Positions 34,795-43,708 of a stretch of DNA of 64,000 nt are shown here, one piece after another (positions within the stretch are counted from its first letter, which is position 1; each line of letters starts with the position of its first letter). Origin of the DNA: Novosphingobium album (ex Hu et al. 2023) (GTDB lineage Bacteria; Pseudomonadota; Alphaproteobacteria; Sphingomonadales; Sphingomonadaceae); the NCBI RefSeq assembly GCF_022832385.1, contig NZ_JALHLE010000004.1, positions 62,001-126,000 of the forward strand, given 5' to 3'. Below the pieces are notes generated by a model. That model was given only the letters and a program-made list of their open reading frames with translations. It was not told the origin of the DNA and ran no database searches. The translations under genes were made by a program, and so were the position numbers.

Positions 34795-37659
34795 ATGGCA
34801 ACGCGCATGCTCATCGATGCGCGCCACCCGGAAGAAACGCGGGTGGCGGTACTCAAGGGAAACCGCATTGAAGAGTTCGATTTTGAATCGACCGAACGCA
34901 AACAGATAAAAGGCAACATCTACCTAGCGAAGGTGACTCGCGTCGAACCTTCGCTTCAGGCGGCCTTTGTCGATTTCGGCGGGAACCGTCACGGTTTCCT
35001 GGCTTTCAGCGAAATCCACCCCGACTACTACCAGATCCCCAAGGAAGACCGCGAAGCACTGCTGGCCGAGGAAGCCGAACTGCGCGCCAGCGAGGACGCC
35101 GAAGAGGATGACGAAGATGATGCCGACGGCGAAGGCGAAGACTTCGAAGGCGGCGACTACGACAGTGGCGGCCTGACCGAAGTCGACACGTCCGAAAAGG
35201 ACGAAGTCGCCACCATCGAGGACGGCAACGTCGAAAACGGCTTTTCCGATAACGGCGACGGCGAGGAAGAAACCGCCGATGCCGAGGAAAGCGACAACCG
35301 CGGCCGCCGCGGACGTGGCCGCCGTCAGGGCAAGGGCCGCTCCAAGGAAGCCGAGGAAATGCGCGCGAAGCGCATGGCGCTGCGCCGCCGCTACAAGATC
35401 CAGGACGTCATCCATCGCCGCCAGGTGCTGCTGGTGCAGGTCGTCAAGGAAGAGCGCGGCAACAAGGGCGCGGCGCTGACAACCTACCTCAGCCTCGCCG
35501 GCCGCTACTGCGTGCTCATGCCCAATTCGAGCCACGGCGGCGGCATCAGCCGCAAGATCAGCTCGGCCAGCGACCGCAAGCGCCTCAAGTCGATCATCTC
35601 CGAACTCAGCCTGCCCCGTTCCATGGGCTGCATCGTTCGCACCGCCGGTCTCCAGCGCACCAAGACCGAGATCAAGCGTGACTTCGACTACCTCGCGCGC
35701 CTGTGGGACGAGCTGCGCGAAAACACGCTGAAGTCAGCCGCGCCAGCGCTGATCCATTCGGATAGCGACCTGATCAAGCGCGCCATCCGCGACATCTACA
35801 ACCGCGACATCGAGGAAGTGGTTGTCGAAGGTGAGGAAGGCTACCGCGCCGCCAAGGACTTCATGAAGCTGCTCATGCCCAGCCATGCGCGGAAGGTGAA
35901 GCCCTACTCCGATCCCGTGCCGCTGTTCCAGCGCTATGGCGCGGAGGACCAGCTGACAGCGATGTACGATCCGGTCGTGCAGCTGCGCAGCGGCGGTTAC
36001 ATCGTCATCAACCCGACCGAGGCGCTTGTCTCGATCGACATCAACTCGGGCCGCTCGACCAAGGAGCACGGCATCGAGGCGACGGCGGTGTCCACCAACA
36101 TCGAAGCCGCGCATGAAATCGCCCGCCAGCTGCGCCTGCGCGACATGGCCGGCCTCGTCGTCATCGACTTCATCGACATGGAGTACGGCTCCAACGTCCG
36201 CAAGGTCGAGAAGGCGATGAAGGACGCGCTCAAGAACGACCGCGCGCGCATCCAGGTCGGCCGCATTTCCAGCTTCGGCCTGATGGAAATGAGCCGCCAG
36301 CGCCTGCGCACCGGCGTGCTGGAAGCAACGACGCGCTCGTGCCCGCATTGCGACGGTTCGGGCCTTGTCCGCACCGCCAGCTCCGCCGGCCTTTCGGCGC
36401 TGCGCCTGATCGAGGACGAAGCCGCCAAGGGCAAGGGCGTGATCATCACGCTGTTCGCTTCGACCGAAGCGGCCGTGTACCTGCTCAACGCCAAGCGCGC
36501 CGACCTTGCCGACATCGAGGCGCACTATGGCGTTTCGGTGGAAGTCATCCCCGAGGGCGAGAACGAAGGCGCCAAGATGCGCGTCATGTCGTCGGGTCCG
36601 CGCAACGAGTTCGTGCCCCGCTTCGAGCCCATCGCCGAGGATGTCGAAGACGACTTCATCGAGGATGAGGACGAGGACGAAATCGAGCGCGAGGAAGCGC
36701 AGGAACGCACCGCCGACGACGGTGACGGAGCAGGCCGCCGCAAGCGCCGCAAGCGCCGCCGGGGCCGCGGACGCAACCGCTCGGACGAACAGGGAGCCGA
36801 TGAGGCGGCCGTGAGCGACGAAGACGGCGCCGAAGAGGCCGAAGGTGAGGCTGACGCAGAAACGGAAGGCGAAGCCGTCGCCGCTGAAAGCGAAGACGGC
36901 GAAGCACCGCGCAAGCGCCGCCGCCGGGGAGGCCGCCGCCGCCGTGGCCGTCGCAATGGCGAAAATGGTGAGAACGGCGAAACCGGTGCCGAGGACGGCG
37001 AGGAAGCTGGTGAAGCGGTAGCTGAAACGGATGCTCCCGCAGCCGAAGAGGCTCTGGCGCCGGAACCTGCAGCCGAAGCCGTGGCGGAAGAGGCCCCGGC
37101 CAAGCCCAAGCGTACGCGCCGCAAGAAGGCTGCACCGGCAGCCGAAGAGGCCGCGGAAGCCGCGACGGCGGAACCTGCTGCCGTCGAGGCTCCGGCGGAA
37201 GCCCCTGCGGAGGAAGCGCCTGCCAAGCCAAAGCGCACCCGCCGCAAGAAGGCGGACACCGAAGCCACTGATGCACCCGCTGCCGAAGCTCCGGCCGACG
37301 CCGTTGCCGAGGAGGCACCTGCCAAGCCCAAGCGTACCCGCCGCAAGAAGGCAGACACCGAAGCCGCCGAAGCACCCGCCGCCGAAGCTCCGGCCGAAGC
37401 CGTTGCCGAGGAGGTGCCTGCCAAGCCCAAGCGCACTCGCCGCAAGAAGGCGGACGTGACCGAGGCGCCCGCGGAGCCCGCCGCCGAGGTTGCCCAGCCG
37501 GCACCCGAAGCTCCGGCTGCGGAAACCGCCGAGGCTCCCGAAGCGGCAAACGACGCCAACGGCAACGGCGAAGCCAGCGCCGAGAGCGCACCGGAAAACG
37601 ACGGCGAAGGTGACGAAACGCCCCGCCGCGGCTGGTGGCAGCGCACCTTCGGCAACTGA
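34795..37659 (+). CDS. rne: ribonuclease E
   Basis: About 954 residues. The N-terminal S1 domain (from 'KGNIYLAKVTRVEPSLQAAF', about 39-58) is split by an acidic Asp/Glu-rich insertion (about 90-185). Then come the 5'-sensor/RNase H-like parts, the DNase I-like catalytic domain with metal ligands in 'VSIDINSGR' (about 410) and 'VIDFIDMEYG' (about 455), and the Zn-link 'RSCPHCDGSG' (about 515). The tail (about 620-954) is disordered, alternating acidic and Arg-rich stretches with four KPKRTRRKK repeats, and ends in 'RRGWWQRTFGN'. It is the main endonuclease for mRNA decay and rRNA/tRNA processing and scaffold of the degradosome; GGAGA precedes the ATG. Confidence 0.97.
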   Translation: MATRMLIDARHPEETRVAVLKGNRIEEFDFESTERKQIKGNIYLAKVTRVEPSLQAAFVDFGGNRHGFLAFSEIHPDYYQIPKEDREALLAEEAELRASEDAEEDDEDDADGEGEDFEGGDYDSGGLTEVDTSEKDEVATIEDGNVENGFSDNGDGEEETADAEESDNRGRRGRGRRQGKGRSKEAEEMRAKRMALRRRYKIQDVIHRRQVLLVQVVKEERGNKGAALTTYLSLAGRYCVLMPNSSHGGGISRKISSASDRKRLKSIISELSLPRSMGCIVRTAGLQRTKTEIKRDFDYLARLWDELRENTLKSAAPALIHSDSDLIKRAIRDIYNRDIEEVVVEGEEGYRAAKDFMKLLMPSHARKVKPYSDPVPLFQRYGAEDQLTAMYDPVVQLRSGGYIVINPTEALVSIDINSGRSTKEHGIEATAVSTNIEAAHEIARQLRLRDMAGLVVIDFIDMEYGSNVRKVEKAMKDALKNDRARIQVGRISSFGLMEMSRQRLRTGVLEATTRSCPHCDGSGLVRTASSAGLSALRLIEDEAAKGKGVIITLFASTEAAVYLLNAKRADLADIEAHYGVSVEVIPEGENEGAKMRVMSSGPRNEFVPRFEPIAEDVEDDFIEDEDEDEIEREEAQERTADDGDGAGRRKRRKRRRGRGRNRSDEQGADEAAVSDEDGAEEAEGEADAETEGEAVAAESEDGEAPRKRRRRGGRRRRGRRNGENGENGETGAEDGEEAGEAVAETDAPAAEEALAPEPAAEAVAEEAPAKPKRTRRKKAAPAAEEAAEAATAEPAAVEAPAEAPAEEAPAKPKRTRRKKADTEATDAPAAEAPADAVAEEAPAKPKRTRRKKADTEAAEAPAAEAPAEAVAEEVPAKPKRTRRKKADVTEAPAEPAAEVAQPAPEAPAAETAEAPEAANDANGNGEASAESAPENDGEGDETPRRGWWQRTFGN
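37084..37458 (+). repeat. in-frame repeats in the RNase E tail (four KPKRTRRKK units)
   Basis: Four copies of a 33-base core encoding AKPKRTRRKKA begin at about 37099, 37222, 37321 and 37420. The last three are spaced exactly 99 bases (33 codons) apart and share the Ala/Glu/Pro-rich spacer, which indicates recent tandem duplication. The basic units probably bind RNA or partner proteins. Confidence 0.85.
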
Positions 37660-37685
37660 CGCCGAGGCTTTGCGCCTGAAGACAG

Positions 37686-37719
37686 AAAGGGCCTCCCGGC
37701 GCTGCCGGGGGGCCCTTTT
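37686..37719 (+). terminator. rne Rho-independent terminator
   Basis: A long stem AAAGGGCC(T)CCCGGC / GCCGGG(G)GGCCCTTT with a GCT loop, followed by TTTTCC, 26 bases after the rne stop. Confidence 0.9.
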
Positions 37720-37835
37720 CCTATGGATCACAGCACACTGGCGTTACCCGGAGTGACTGCCGGACCAGGATCTGTGTTTCCTTCCGGGATTTTTCGGGCA
37801 TGATGCGCCCCGTCTGGATGGAAAGGGAGAGGACA

Positions 37836-38882
37836 ATGATCAAGGGCGCCAGGGTTCCCGAAAGGGCCTACGCGATTGTCCTTTGGGTGGTTTCGATTGT
37901 CTTTGCGGGCTTTCTGATCGGCTTCGGCAATCTGATCATCGGCGATCTCCCGCAGGTCGAGAACGTCATCATCCCCGAACAGTTCGTGGACAGCGCCCGC
38001 AATCGCCAGCTTCAGGATGATCTGAAGAAGGCCGAAGATCGCCGTACCGAAATTGACGACAAGCTCGCCATTGCACGCCTGCAACTCCAGCAGGCCCAAA
38101 GCGCATCGCGAACCGCCAGGGAAACCTTCCAGGCGTGGATCCAGACGCGCACGGCAACCACCGATTCCCAGCAGGATCCCGAAGTGCTGGCCCGCACGCG
38201 CCAGCTCGAAACGCTGAAAAGCGGCGAACGTTCGGTCCAGACCCAGATCGATGCGCTGGAGAGCGAGCGCCTTTCGATCGGGCAGCGCACGAGCACGCTG
38301 GAACAACAGCAATCCGATCTGCAGATGGATGCATATCCTGCCTACGAGCGCGCACTGTTCTGGCAGGAGCTCCGGATCTTCCTGCTGCGCCTTGCAATCA
38401 CGCTGCCCATGCTGCTGCTGGCCGCCTGGCTGGTCGTGAAGCGCCGCAAGGGCGCCTACTGGCCCCTGTCACGCGGCTTCGTGCTGGCCTCGGTCTTCGT
38501 CTTCTTCGTCGAACTGGTACCTTATCTGCCCAGCTACGGCGGCTATATCCGCTACGGCGCAGGCATCATCATCACCGTGGCCGCCGGGCACTTTCTCATC
38601 AAGAACATGCGCCACTATCTCGAGCGGCGGCGCGAAGTGGAAGCGCAGGCGGAAGACGAGCGGCGCAAGCTCGTTTCGCATGACGAGGCCTTCAAGAAGA
38701 TGGCGGCCAAGGTCTGCCCGGGCTGCGACCGCCCGATCGCCAACATGGACGGCAGCGAGACCAATTTCTGCGTCCATTGCGGAATGACGCTCTACAACCA
38801 TTGCCCGCGCTGCGATGCGCGCAAGATGGCGTTCTTCCGCTATTGCATGGCCTGCGGGGCCCCGGCCGAGGAAGTGCAGTAG
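37836..38882 (+). CDS. membrane protein with coiled coil and double zinc ribbon, function unknown
   Basis: A 348-residue protein. TM1 at about 12-33; a long Glu/Gln-rich coiled coil (about 50-165, 'RQLQDDLKKAEDRRTEIDDK'); three more hydrophobic segments (about 178-200, 210-228, 238-255); then a soluble tail with two Cys4 ribbons: CPGC...CVHC and CPRC...CMAC (about 300-342). The start follows GGGAGAGGACA, an excellent ribosome site. I do not recognise a named family. The coiled coil is predicted between TM1 and TM2, so it is likely periplasmic, with the zinc ribbons in the cytoplasm. It is monocistronic, between the rne terminator and a repeat. Confidence 0.85.
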   Translation: MIKGARVPERAYAIVLWVVSIVFAGFLIGFGNLIIGDLPQVENVIIPEQFVDSARNRQLQDDLKKAEDRRTEIDDKLAIARLQLQQAQSASRTARETFQAWIQTRTATTDSQQDPEVLARTRQLETLKSGERSVQTQIDALESERLSIGQRTSTLEQQQSDLQMDAYPAYERALFWQELRIFLLRLAITLPMLLLAAWLVVKRRKGAYWPLSRGFVLASVFVFFVELVPYLPSYGGYIRYGAGIIITVAAGHFLIKNMRHYLERRREVEAQAEDERRKLVSHDEAFKKMAAKVCPGCDRPIANMDGSETNFCVHCGMTLYNHCPRCDARKMAFFRYCMACGAPAEEVQ

Positions 38883-38903
38883 CTTAGCCGCACCAGTTCC
38901 GCC

Positions 38904-38974
38904 CATCCTGAGCCTGTCGAAGGATTCGATTTCAGCCCGATGCTAGCAAGGGCTTCGACAAGTTCAGCCTAAGC
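38904..38974. repeat. sphingomonad-type palindromic repeat (CCTGAGCCTGTCGAAGG)
   Basis: Left arm 'CATCCTGAGCCTGTCGAAGG' (38904-38923) and right arm 'GGCTTCGACAAGTTCAGCCT' (38951-38970) are inverted copies with a few mismatches around a 27-base spacer. This sequence is a very frequent intergenic element in sphingomonad genomes. Here it separates the convergent zinc-ribbon and methyltransferase genes and may act as a two-way terminator. Confidence 0.75.
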
Positions 38975-38994
38975 AGAGGCGTTGTGCGGGTACT

Positions 38995-39627
38995 TCACCC
39001 CGCCTTCACCGCCCTGCCCCATTCCATCCACCCGGCAAAGCGCGGCCCCACGGCCATGTAGCGAGCGCCGGAAGGTTCGGTCGCAAAGCCGGCGGCGGCG
39101 ATGCCGGACGCGACCGGGCGCGAGAGGTGGCAATTACCGAACACCTTGCTCCACAGCGGATCGATGCGCTCCTGAAAGCGCGCAACCCTGGCATCGGGAG
39201 CGCGGCCATGCTCGGCGAAATACAGCGTACCGCCCGGCCGCAGCACGCGGCGCAGTTCGGACAGAGTCCGGCCATGATCGTGCACCGAGCAGAGAGTAAA
39301 GGTGCAGACCACCGTGTCGAAACTTGCGTCACTGAAAGGAATATCCTCACCCACGCCCTGCCGGATGTCGGCTTGCCAGCCCTTTTCGGCGGCGGCGGCG
39401 CGGGCATAATCCAACCCCTTTGCCGAAGGATCCAGCCCGGCGTAGCTCTCGATACGCGCAGGATCGAGAAGCTGCTGGTTGATCCCCCCGCCGCAGCCGA
39501 GTTCGAACACGCGGCCCGTCGCCAGCGGCACCACATCGCGCCGGATTTCCATGATCGGCGGCTGGCCGCAACCGCAGCGGATGATTCGCGGCACCACGGT
39601 TTCATCCCACCAGCGCGCAAAACCCAT
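38995..39627 (-). CDS. class I SAM-dependent methyltransferase
   Basis: About 210 residues. SAM motif I 'VFELGCGGGINQQLL' (about 40-54), motif II acidic residue in 'YAGLDPSAKG', and 'RQGVGEDIPFSDASFDTVVC' (about 88-107) place it in the UbiE/Methyltransf_11 group. GGGGAGG fits the second of two in-frame ATGs (39627) better than the first (39633). Last gene of the six-gene minus-strand operon, 14 bases after the molybdoenzyme stop. The acceptor is unknown; a small hydrophobic molecule or phospholipid is typical for close relatives. Confidence 0.87.
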   Translation of the reverse strand: MGFARWWDETVVPRIIRCGCGQPPIMEIRRDVVPLATGRVFELGCGGGINQQLLDPARIESYAGLDPSAKGLDYARAAAAEKGWQADIRQGVGEDIPFSDASFDTVVCTFTLCSVHDHGRTLSELRRVLRPGGTLYFAEHGRAPDARVARFQERIDPLWSKVFGNCHLSRPVASGIAAAGFATEPSGARYMAVGPRFAGWMEWGRAVKAG

Positions 39628-39641
39628 GGCCATGCCTCCCC

Positions 39642-41798
39642 TCAGCGACTCCTGTCTGCCCTCACATTAACCGGAATGGCCGAAAAGCGCGGCATGAAGT
39701 TCACCTGTTCCAGCACTTTCGTAAGCGAACAGAGCTGACCGACATTGGCACCGCCATCGGCCTCGGGATCCCCGGTCGAGACCAGCGGCCCGAACATATG
39801 CGTCATCGAGATGACGCCCGGCCGCAGGCGGCCTTCAGCTTTCGCTCGCGTCCGCACCGCGCCGGTTTCCGACGCGATCTCCACCGGATCGCCATCGGCC
39901 AACCCTTCGCGCGCCATGTCCTGCGGGTTCATGTAGGCGTAATTTACCGGATAGCGCCGCTGCGCCTCATATGAATAGCGGAAGGCGCCATTGAGCGCGT
40001 GCAGGATGCGGCGGCTGGTGAGGCGGTAGGCAAAGCCCTTTTCCTCATCCTCGCCCAGAATGCCCGACAGTTCACCTGCTACATCAGGCGGCATCAGTTC
40101 GAGCCGTCCGCTAGTGACGGACGCGGGTTGCACGTACTGCGGCGGCATCTCCGGCCGCACGCCTTCGGGATGATTCAGCAATTCATCGAACGGCACCGCG
40201 CTGTTTGCTGCGAGAAACCGGCACAGCGCCTCGGGATCAGGTTTTTCCGTGGCCGAAAGCGCCAATCCTTCGGGAATATCGGCGAAGTTCAACCCATAGT
40301 TCCAGAACTTGAACGTCAGCGGCACGCCCATGCGTCCCGCCAAGGCCCAGAAGAACTCCCAGTCATGCAGGCATCCCGCGGGCTTTTCGACCACGGGTCG
40401 CGTGTATTGCGCGAAAGGCTCGGGATAGAGAGCGTCTCCGGGAATCGATATCTCGTGCCGCTCGAACGGCTGGCTGCTGGCGATCACGTAGTCCGCCAAT
40501 TTTGCCGTCTCGTTCATCCGGCAATCGAGCGAGACCAGCAGGTCAAGGTGCTCGAACGCGGGCTTCGCCACCGCCGGATCGCCCAGCGCCATCAGCGGAT
40601 CGCCGCCAAAAACGATCAGCACACGGATACGGTCGGGGTGATCCGCCATGATCTCCTTCGGCATCAGCGCCGAGGGCATTTCGCCGAGCAGTTGCCCGGT
40701 ATCCTCGCTCACGCATTTCGGTTCACGCTCAAAACTGCGCGAGGGCGAGACGGCCATTTCAAAGGCGGGTTTGGTGCGCAGGGTGCCCGGATTACGCATC
40801 CGGTCGCCCTCGCGCCGGTAGCCGCCGCACAGTGCGTTCACCACTTCGATCATGTGGTCATTGGTATTGGAATGGGTGGAGAACGAAGGCCCTGTGCCGC
40901 TGCCTGCATAGACGCGGCGCCCCTCGCCCAGCCATTTCGCGGCCAGTTCGATCTGTTCCACCGGTACGTCCGCGCGCGCGGCGGCGAGTTCGGGGGTGAA
41001 CGGGGCAACGGCGGCACGCAGTTCTTCCACGCCGTTGCACCACTTGTCCGTGAAGGCGCGGTCATAGGTGCCCTCGCGCAGCAGGATATGCGCGATCGCG
41101 GCAAAGATCGCGGCGTCGTGGCCCGGCAGCGGCTGGATCAACAGGTCGGCATAGCGCGCTGTCTCGGTGCGGCGCGGATCGACGATGATGACCTTGCAGC
41201 CGTTCGCCCTCGCCGCCTCGAAGCCGCGCGCGGGGGCGCCGCTTTCCGCCAAGGCGAAAGGCGCGCCCTGATGCGTCACCAGCGGATTTCCGCCGGCCAG
41301 CAGCGCCACGTCGCAATCACGAAGCGCATTCTTACCGCTCGCCATCGTGCCTAGCCGTGCCATTGTCACCCACTTGGCGGACTGGTCGATGGTCATTGTC
41401 GAGAAGAAGTTCGGCGTGCCCAGCGCGGCAACGAACGCCCGCTCCATCAGCCCGCCCAGCACCGACCGATAGGCACCGGTGCCGTGATAGACCGCCACGC
41501 AGCGCGGGCCATGCTCGGCGACCAGCGCTTTCAGCTTCGAGCCGATCGCATCGAGCGCAGCATCATTGGCCACCGGGGCAAAGCTACCGTCCACTTGCCG
41601 CGCCATGCTTTCCAGCAGCCGACCTTCCGCGCCGTTGTGAAACTCGACCGCCGCCATGCCCTTGGGGCACAGGTAAGCGCCATAGGGCGATGCGCTGCCG
41701 TCCGGCCGCGCGCGCACCATGCGCCCGCCTTCCATGTCGATTTCCATTGCACACAGCGCGCTGCAGTTGCGGCAGAATGTCTTGACCTTGGTGCTCAT
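39642..41798 (-). CDS. molybdopterin-dependent oxidoreductase (DMSO-reductase superfamily)
   Basis: A 718-residue single-chain molybdoenzyme. [4Fe-4S] ligands are Cys9, Cys12, Cys16 and Cys44 (FCRNCSALC...LCPKG). The bis-MGD-binding folds are seen in 'LLAGGNPLVTHQGAPFA' (about 165-181), 'IIVDPRRTETARYADL' (about 199-214) and 'LIVFGGDPLMALGDP' (about 395-409), and the C-terminal Molydop_binding domain is at about 605-715. At the usual Mo-ligand position ('STMTIDQSAKWV', about 133-144) there is no Cys or Sec; Asp or Ser is possible. No Tat signal, so cytoplasmic. No electron-transfer subunit nearby. Substrate unknown. Confidence 0.88.
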   Translation of the reverse strand: MSTKVKTFCRNCSALCAMEIDMEGGRMVRARPDGSASPYGAYLCPKGMAAVEFHNGAEGRLLESMARQVDGSFAPVANDAALDAIGSKLKALVAEHGPRCVAVYHGTGAYRSVLGGLMERAFVAALGTPNFFSTMTIDQSAKWVTMARLGTMASGKNALRDCDVALLAGGNPLVTHQGAPFALAESGAPARGFEAARANGCKVIIVDPRRTETARYADLLIQPLPGHDAAIFAAIAHILLREGTYDRAFTDKWCNGVEELRAAVAPFTPELAAARADVPVEQIELAAKWLGEGRRVYAGSGTGPSFSTHSNTNDHMIEVVNALCGGYRREGDRMRNPGTLRTKPAFEMAVSPSRSFEREPKCVSEDTGQLLGEMPSALMPKEIMADHPDRIRVLIVFGGDPLMALGDPAVAKPAFEHLDLLVSLDCRMNETAKLADYVIASSQPFERHEISIPGDALYPEPFAQYTRPVVEKPAGCLHDWEFFWALAGRMGVPLTFKFWNYGLNFADIPEGLALSATEKPDPEALCRFLAANSAVPFDELLNHPEGVRPEMPPQYVQPASVTSGRLELMPPDVAGELSGILGEDEEKGFAYRLTSRRILHALNGAFRYSYEAQRRYPVNYAYMNPQDMAREGLADGDPVEIASETGAVRTRAKAEGRLRPGVISMTHMFGPLVSTGDPEADGGANVGQLCSLTKVLEQVNFMPRFSAIPVNVRADRSR

Positions 41799-41850
41799 GC
41801 CAGTGTTCTCCCGCCAGCACGCTAGCAGCCGGTCAGGCTGGCTTCACCCG

Positions 41851-42501
41851 CTATGCCTTGCCCTCACCGGCAAGACGCAGAGCATCCAGCCCGACGGCAA
41901 GTGCCCGCTGCACTGCCGCCCGCCGCGCAATCCGGGCATGCCAGGCGGCGATATGCGGGTGCGCGGCAAGGCCGCCGCCGTTGTCCGGGTACTTTTCGAT
42001 CCATGGCCAGACGCACATGTCGGCAATGGAATAGTCCCCGCACAGATAGTCCTGCCCTGCCAGCGCTCGCTCCAGCACATCGAACAGGCGCGTGGTTTCC
42101 TTGCGGAAGCGGTGAATGGCAAGCGAGGTCTCGGCGGGATCGCGGCCCGGCTTCTGCGCGGCACGGGTGAACCAGTTGACCTGCCCCGACATCGGCCCGA
42201 GCCCGGCCATCTGCCAGAACAGCCAGGAATCAATCCGCGTGCGCACCGCTTCTTCGGCCGGATAGAACCGGCCGGACTTTCGTCCGAGATATTGCAGGAT
42301 CGCCGCGCTTTCGAACACGCGCACATCGCCATCGGCCAGCGCGGGGATCTTGCCGTTCGGATTGACTGCGCGAAACGCGGGCGCATCCTGCCCGCCGTTC
42401 AGGATGTCGACGATCTCGACGTCATAGGGCAAGCCCATTTCCTCCAGCGCGATCGTCACCTTGTGGCCGTTGAGCGTGGGGAAATAGAACAGCCGCATCA
42501 T
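41851..42501 (-). CDS. glutathione S-transferase
   Basis: A 216-residue GST. The N-terminal thioredoxin-like domain has 'RLFYFPTLNGHKVTIALEEM' (about 3-22), the cis-Pro motif 'NPNGKIPALAD' (about 47-57) and 'VFESAAILQYLGRK' (about 62-75, Glu-Ser that binds the glutathione gamma-glutamyl group). The all-helical C-terminal domain ends with 'YSIADMCVWPWIEKY'. The start ATG overlaps the stop of the second cupin gene. Possible roles: conjugation or isomerisation of an electrophilic intermediate made by the neighbouring SDR/cupin enzymes. Confidence 0.9.
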   Translation of the reverse strand: MMRLFYFPTLNGHKVTIALEEMGLPYDVEIVDILNGGQDAPAFRAVNPNGKIPALADGDVRVFESAAILQYLGRKSGRFYPAEEAVRTRIDSWLFWQMAGLGPMSGQVNWFTRAAQKPGRDPAETSLAIHRFRKETTRLFDVLERALAGQDYLCGDYSIADMCVWPWIEKYPDNGGGLAAHPHIAAWHARIARRAAVQRALAVGLDALRLAGEGKA

Positions 42502-42953
42502 GCCTTCGGTCCGGTATCGCGAAACCGGATTTCCTGATGCGTGCGCGCTTCCAGCCCGATGTCGGGGAATGTCGAGACGTCCCAGGCATCGCGCCCGCCC
42601 ACGTCGTAGTAGACGGCCGGAGCATCCGAGCGGTTCTGCAAGTGGTGCGCATTCTCGACCCCCGCCTTGAACCCCACGCAGTCGCCCGCGCGCAGCACTT
42701 CCTCGCCGTCGTCGGTGACGAGCACGAGTTCACCCGAAATCACGATGACCAGCTCGTCGTTGGTGCGGTGCCAATGGCGCTGGGTCGACCAGGCGCCGGG
42801 CGGCAGTTCCACCATGTTCACGCCGAACTGGCTGAGCTTCCACTGCCGTGTGAGCATCCAGGTCTTGCGCCCCTTCACCTTCTCGTCGTGCGGCGGCGGA
42901 TAGGAACTGCGGCCAATGATCGCCTTGTCCGGCGCGATGTCGCCTTTATGCAT
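42498..42953 (-). CDS. cupin-domain protein
   Basis: About 151 residues with one cupin barrel. Metal-site motif 1 is 'QRHWHRTNDELVIVISGELV' (His-x-His...Glu, about 58-77) and motif 2 is 'GDCVGFKAGVENAHHLQNRS' (about 89-108) with the His. A mono-iron or manganese site is plausible, as in small cupin dioxygenases or isomerases, but a purely binding role is also possible. I chose the ATG after GCGGGGGTG; a GTG two codons upstream that overlaps the SDR stop is the alternative. Its stop overlaps the GST start. Second of two cupins in the operon; they are not close copies of each other. Confidence 0.85.
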   Translation of the reverse strand: MHKGDIAPDKAIIGRSSYPPPHDEKVKGRKTWMLTRQWKLSQFGVNMVELPPGAWSTQRHWHRTNDELVIVISGELVLVTDDGEEVLRAGDCVGFKAGVENAHHLQNRSDAPAVYYDVGGRDAWDVSTFPDIGLEARTHQEIRFRDTGPKA

Positions 42954-42955
42954 CG

Positions 42956-43708
42956 TCACACCCCCGCTGCCATGCCGCCGGTCACGCGCAGCGTCTCACC
43001 AGTGACGAAGCGAGCCTTGTTCGAGGCAAGATAGAGCAGTGCCTCGACGATATCCTCTTCGAGCCCGTCGCCGGCGATAAGCTGCATCGCCTGCACGCGC
43101 GCCTTGGTCGCCTCGGGCAGTTCCTTGCGGATCGTATCGGTGAGCATGAGGCCGGGAGAGATCGCGTTCACGCGGATGCCGTAGACGCCCAGCTCGCGCG
43201 CGAAAGTGATTGTCAGGCCCGCCACCGCCAGCTTGCTGTCACCATAGGCGGAACCGCCCATGTGTGCCGCGCTGGAGGAAATGTTGACGATCGAGCCCCC
43301 CGTCCGGCCCTTCATATGCGGGTGCACGGCCTGCGTGCAGCATACGACGCCGATCACGTTCACGTCGAACAGGCGGCGCACCTTGGCGAGGCCCATTTTC
43401 AGGATCGGCTGACCGTATTCGTCGGAGTGCAGACCTGCATTGTTCACCAGCAGGTCGATCCCGCCGTTCGCTTTCGCCGCCTGCGCCATGACATCGGCCA
43501 TGCGTCCCTCGTCGGTAACGTCGCCGCCCAGCCCTTCGGCCGAACCGCCCGAAGCACGGATCTCCGCCGCCGCCGCCTCCGCCTCACTGGCATCGATGTC
43601 GACGAGCACGACATGGGCCCCCTGACCGGCCAGTGCCATGCCGAACGCCTTGCCAAAACCCCTCCCGCCGCCGGTCACGACCGCGGTGCGTCCCTGCCAT
43701 TCGCTCAC
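42956..43708 (-). CDS. short-chain dehydrogenase/reductase in the cupin-GST-molybdoenzyme operon
   Basis: A 250-residue SDR: cofactor motif 'TGGGRGFG' (about 12-19), NNAG near 87-90, catalytic 'AYGDSKLAV' (about 156-164). The GTG start overlaps the stop of the upstream cupin (GTGA), in keeping with the four-base overlaps elsewhere in this operon; no other start fits, and the frame upstream of it is not SDR-like. Asp40 after beta-2 ('LVDIDASEAE') suggests preference for NAD. Expected to oxidise or reduce a hydroxyl/keto group of an unknown substrate. Confidence 0.87.
   Translation of the reverse strand: MSEWQGRTAVVTGGGRGFGKAFGMALAGQGAHVVLVDIDASEAEAAAAEIRASGGSAEGLGGDVTDEGRMADVMAQAAKANGGIDLLVNNAGLHSDEYGQPILKMGLAKVRRLFDVNVIGVVCCTQAVHPHMKGRTGGSIVNISSSAAHMGGSAYGDSKLAVAGLTITFARELGVYGIRVNAISPGLMLTDTIRKELPEATKARVQAMQLIAGDGLEEDIVEALLYLASNKARFVTGETLRVTGGMAAGV

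Noticed and set aside
34350..34871. 173-codon plus-strand frame overlapping the rne leader and start
   Set aside because: It is out of frame with rne, has no ribosome site and a low-complexity product; the interval is better explained as an untranslated leader.
37084..37458. possible CRISPR-like direct repeats
   Set aside because: The units are in frame inside rne, encode a basic peptide, and their spacers are related to one another, unlike CRISPR spacers.
35734..37731. 665-codon open frame on the minus strand
   Set aside because: Mirror of the RNase E gene; its Phe/Leu/Gly-rich repeats are the complement of the Ala/Glu/Lys repeats of the real protein.
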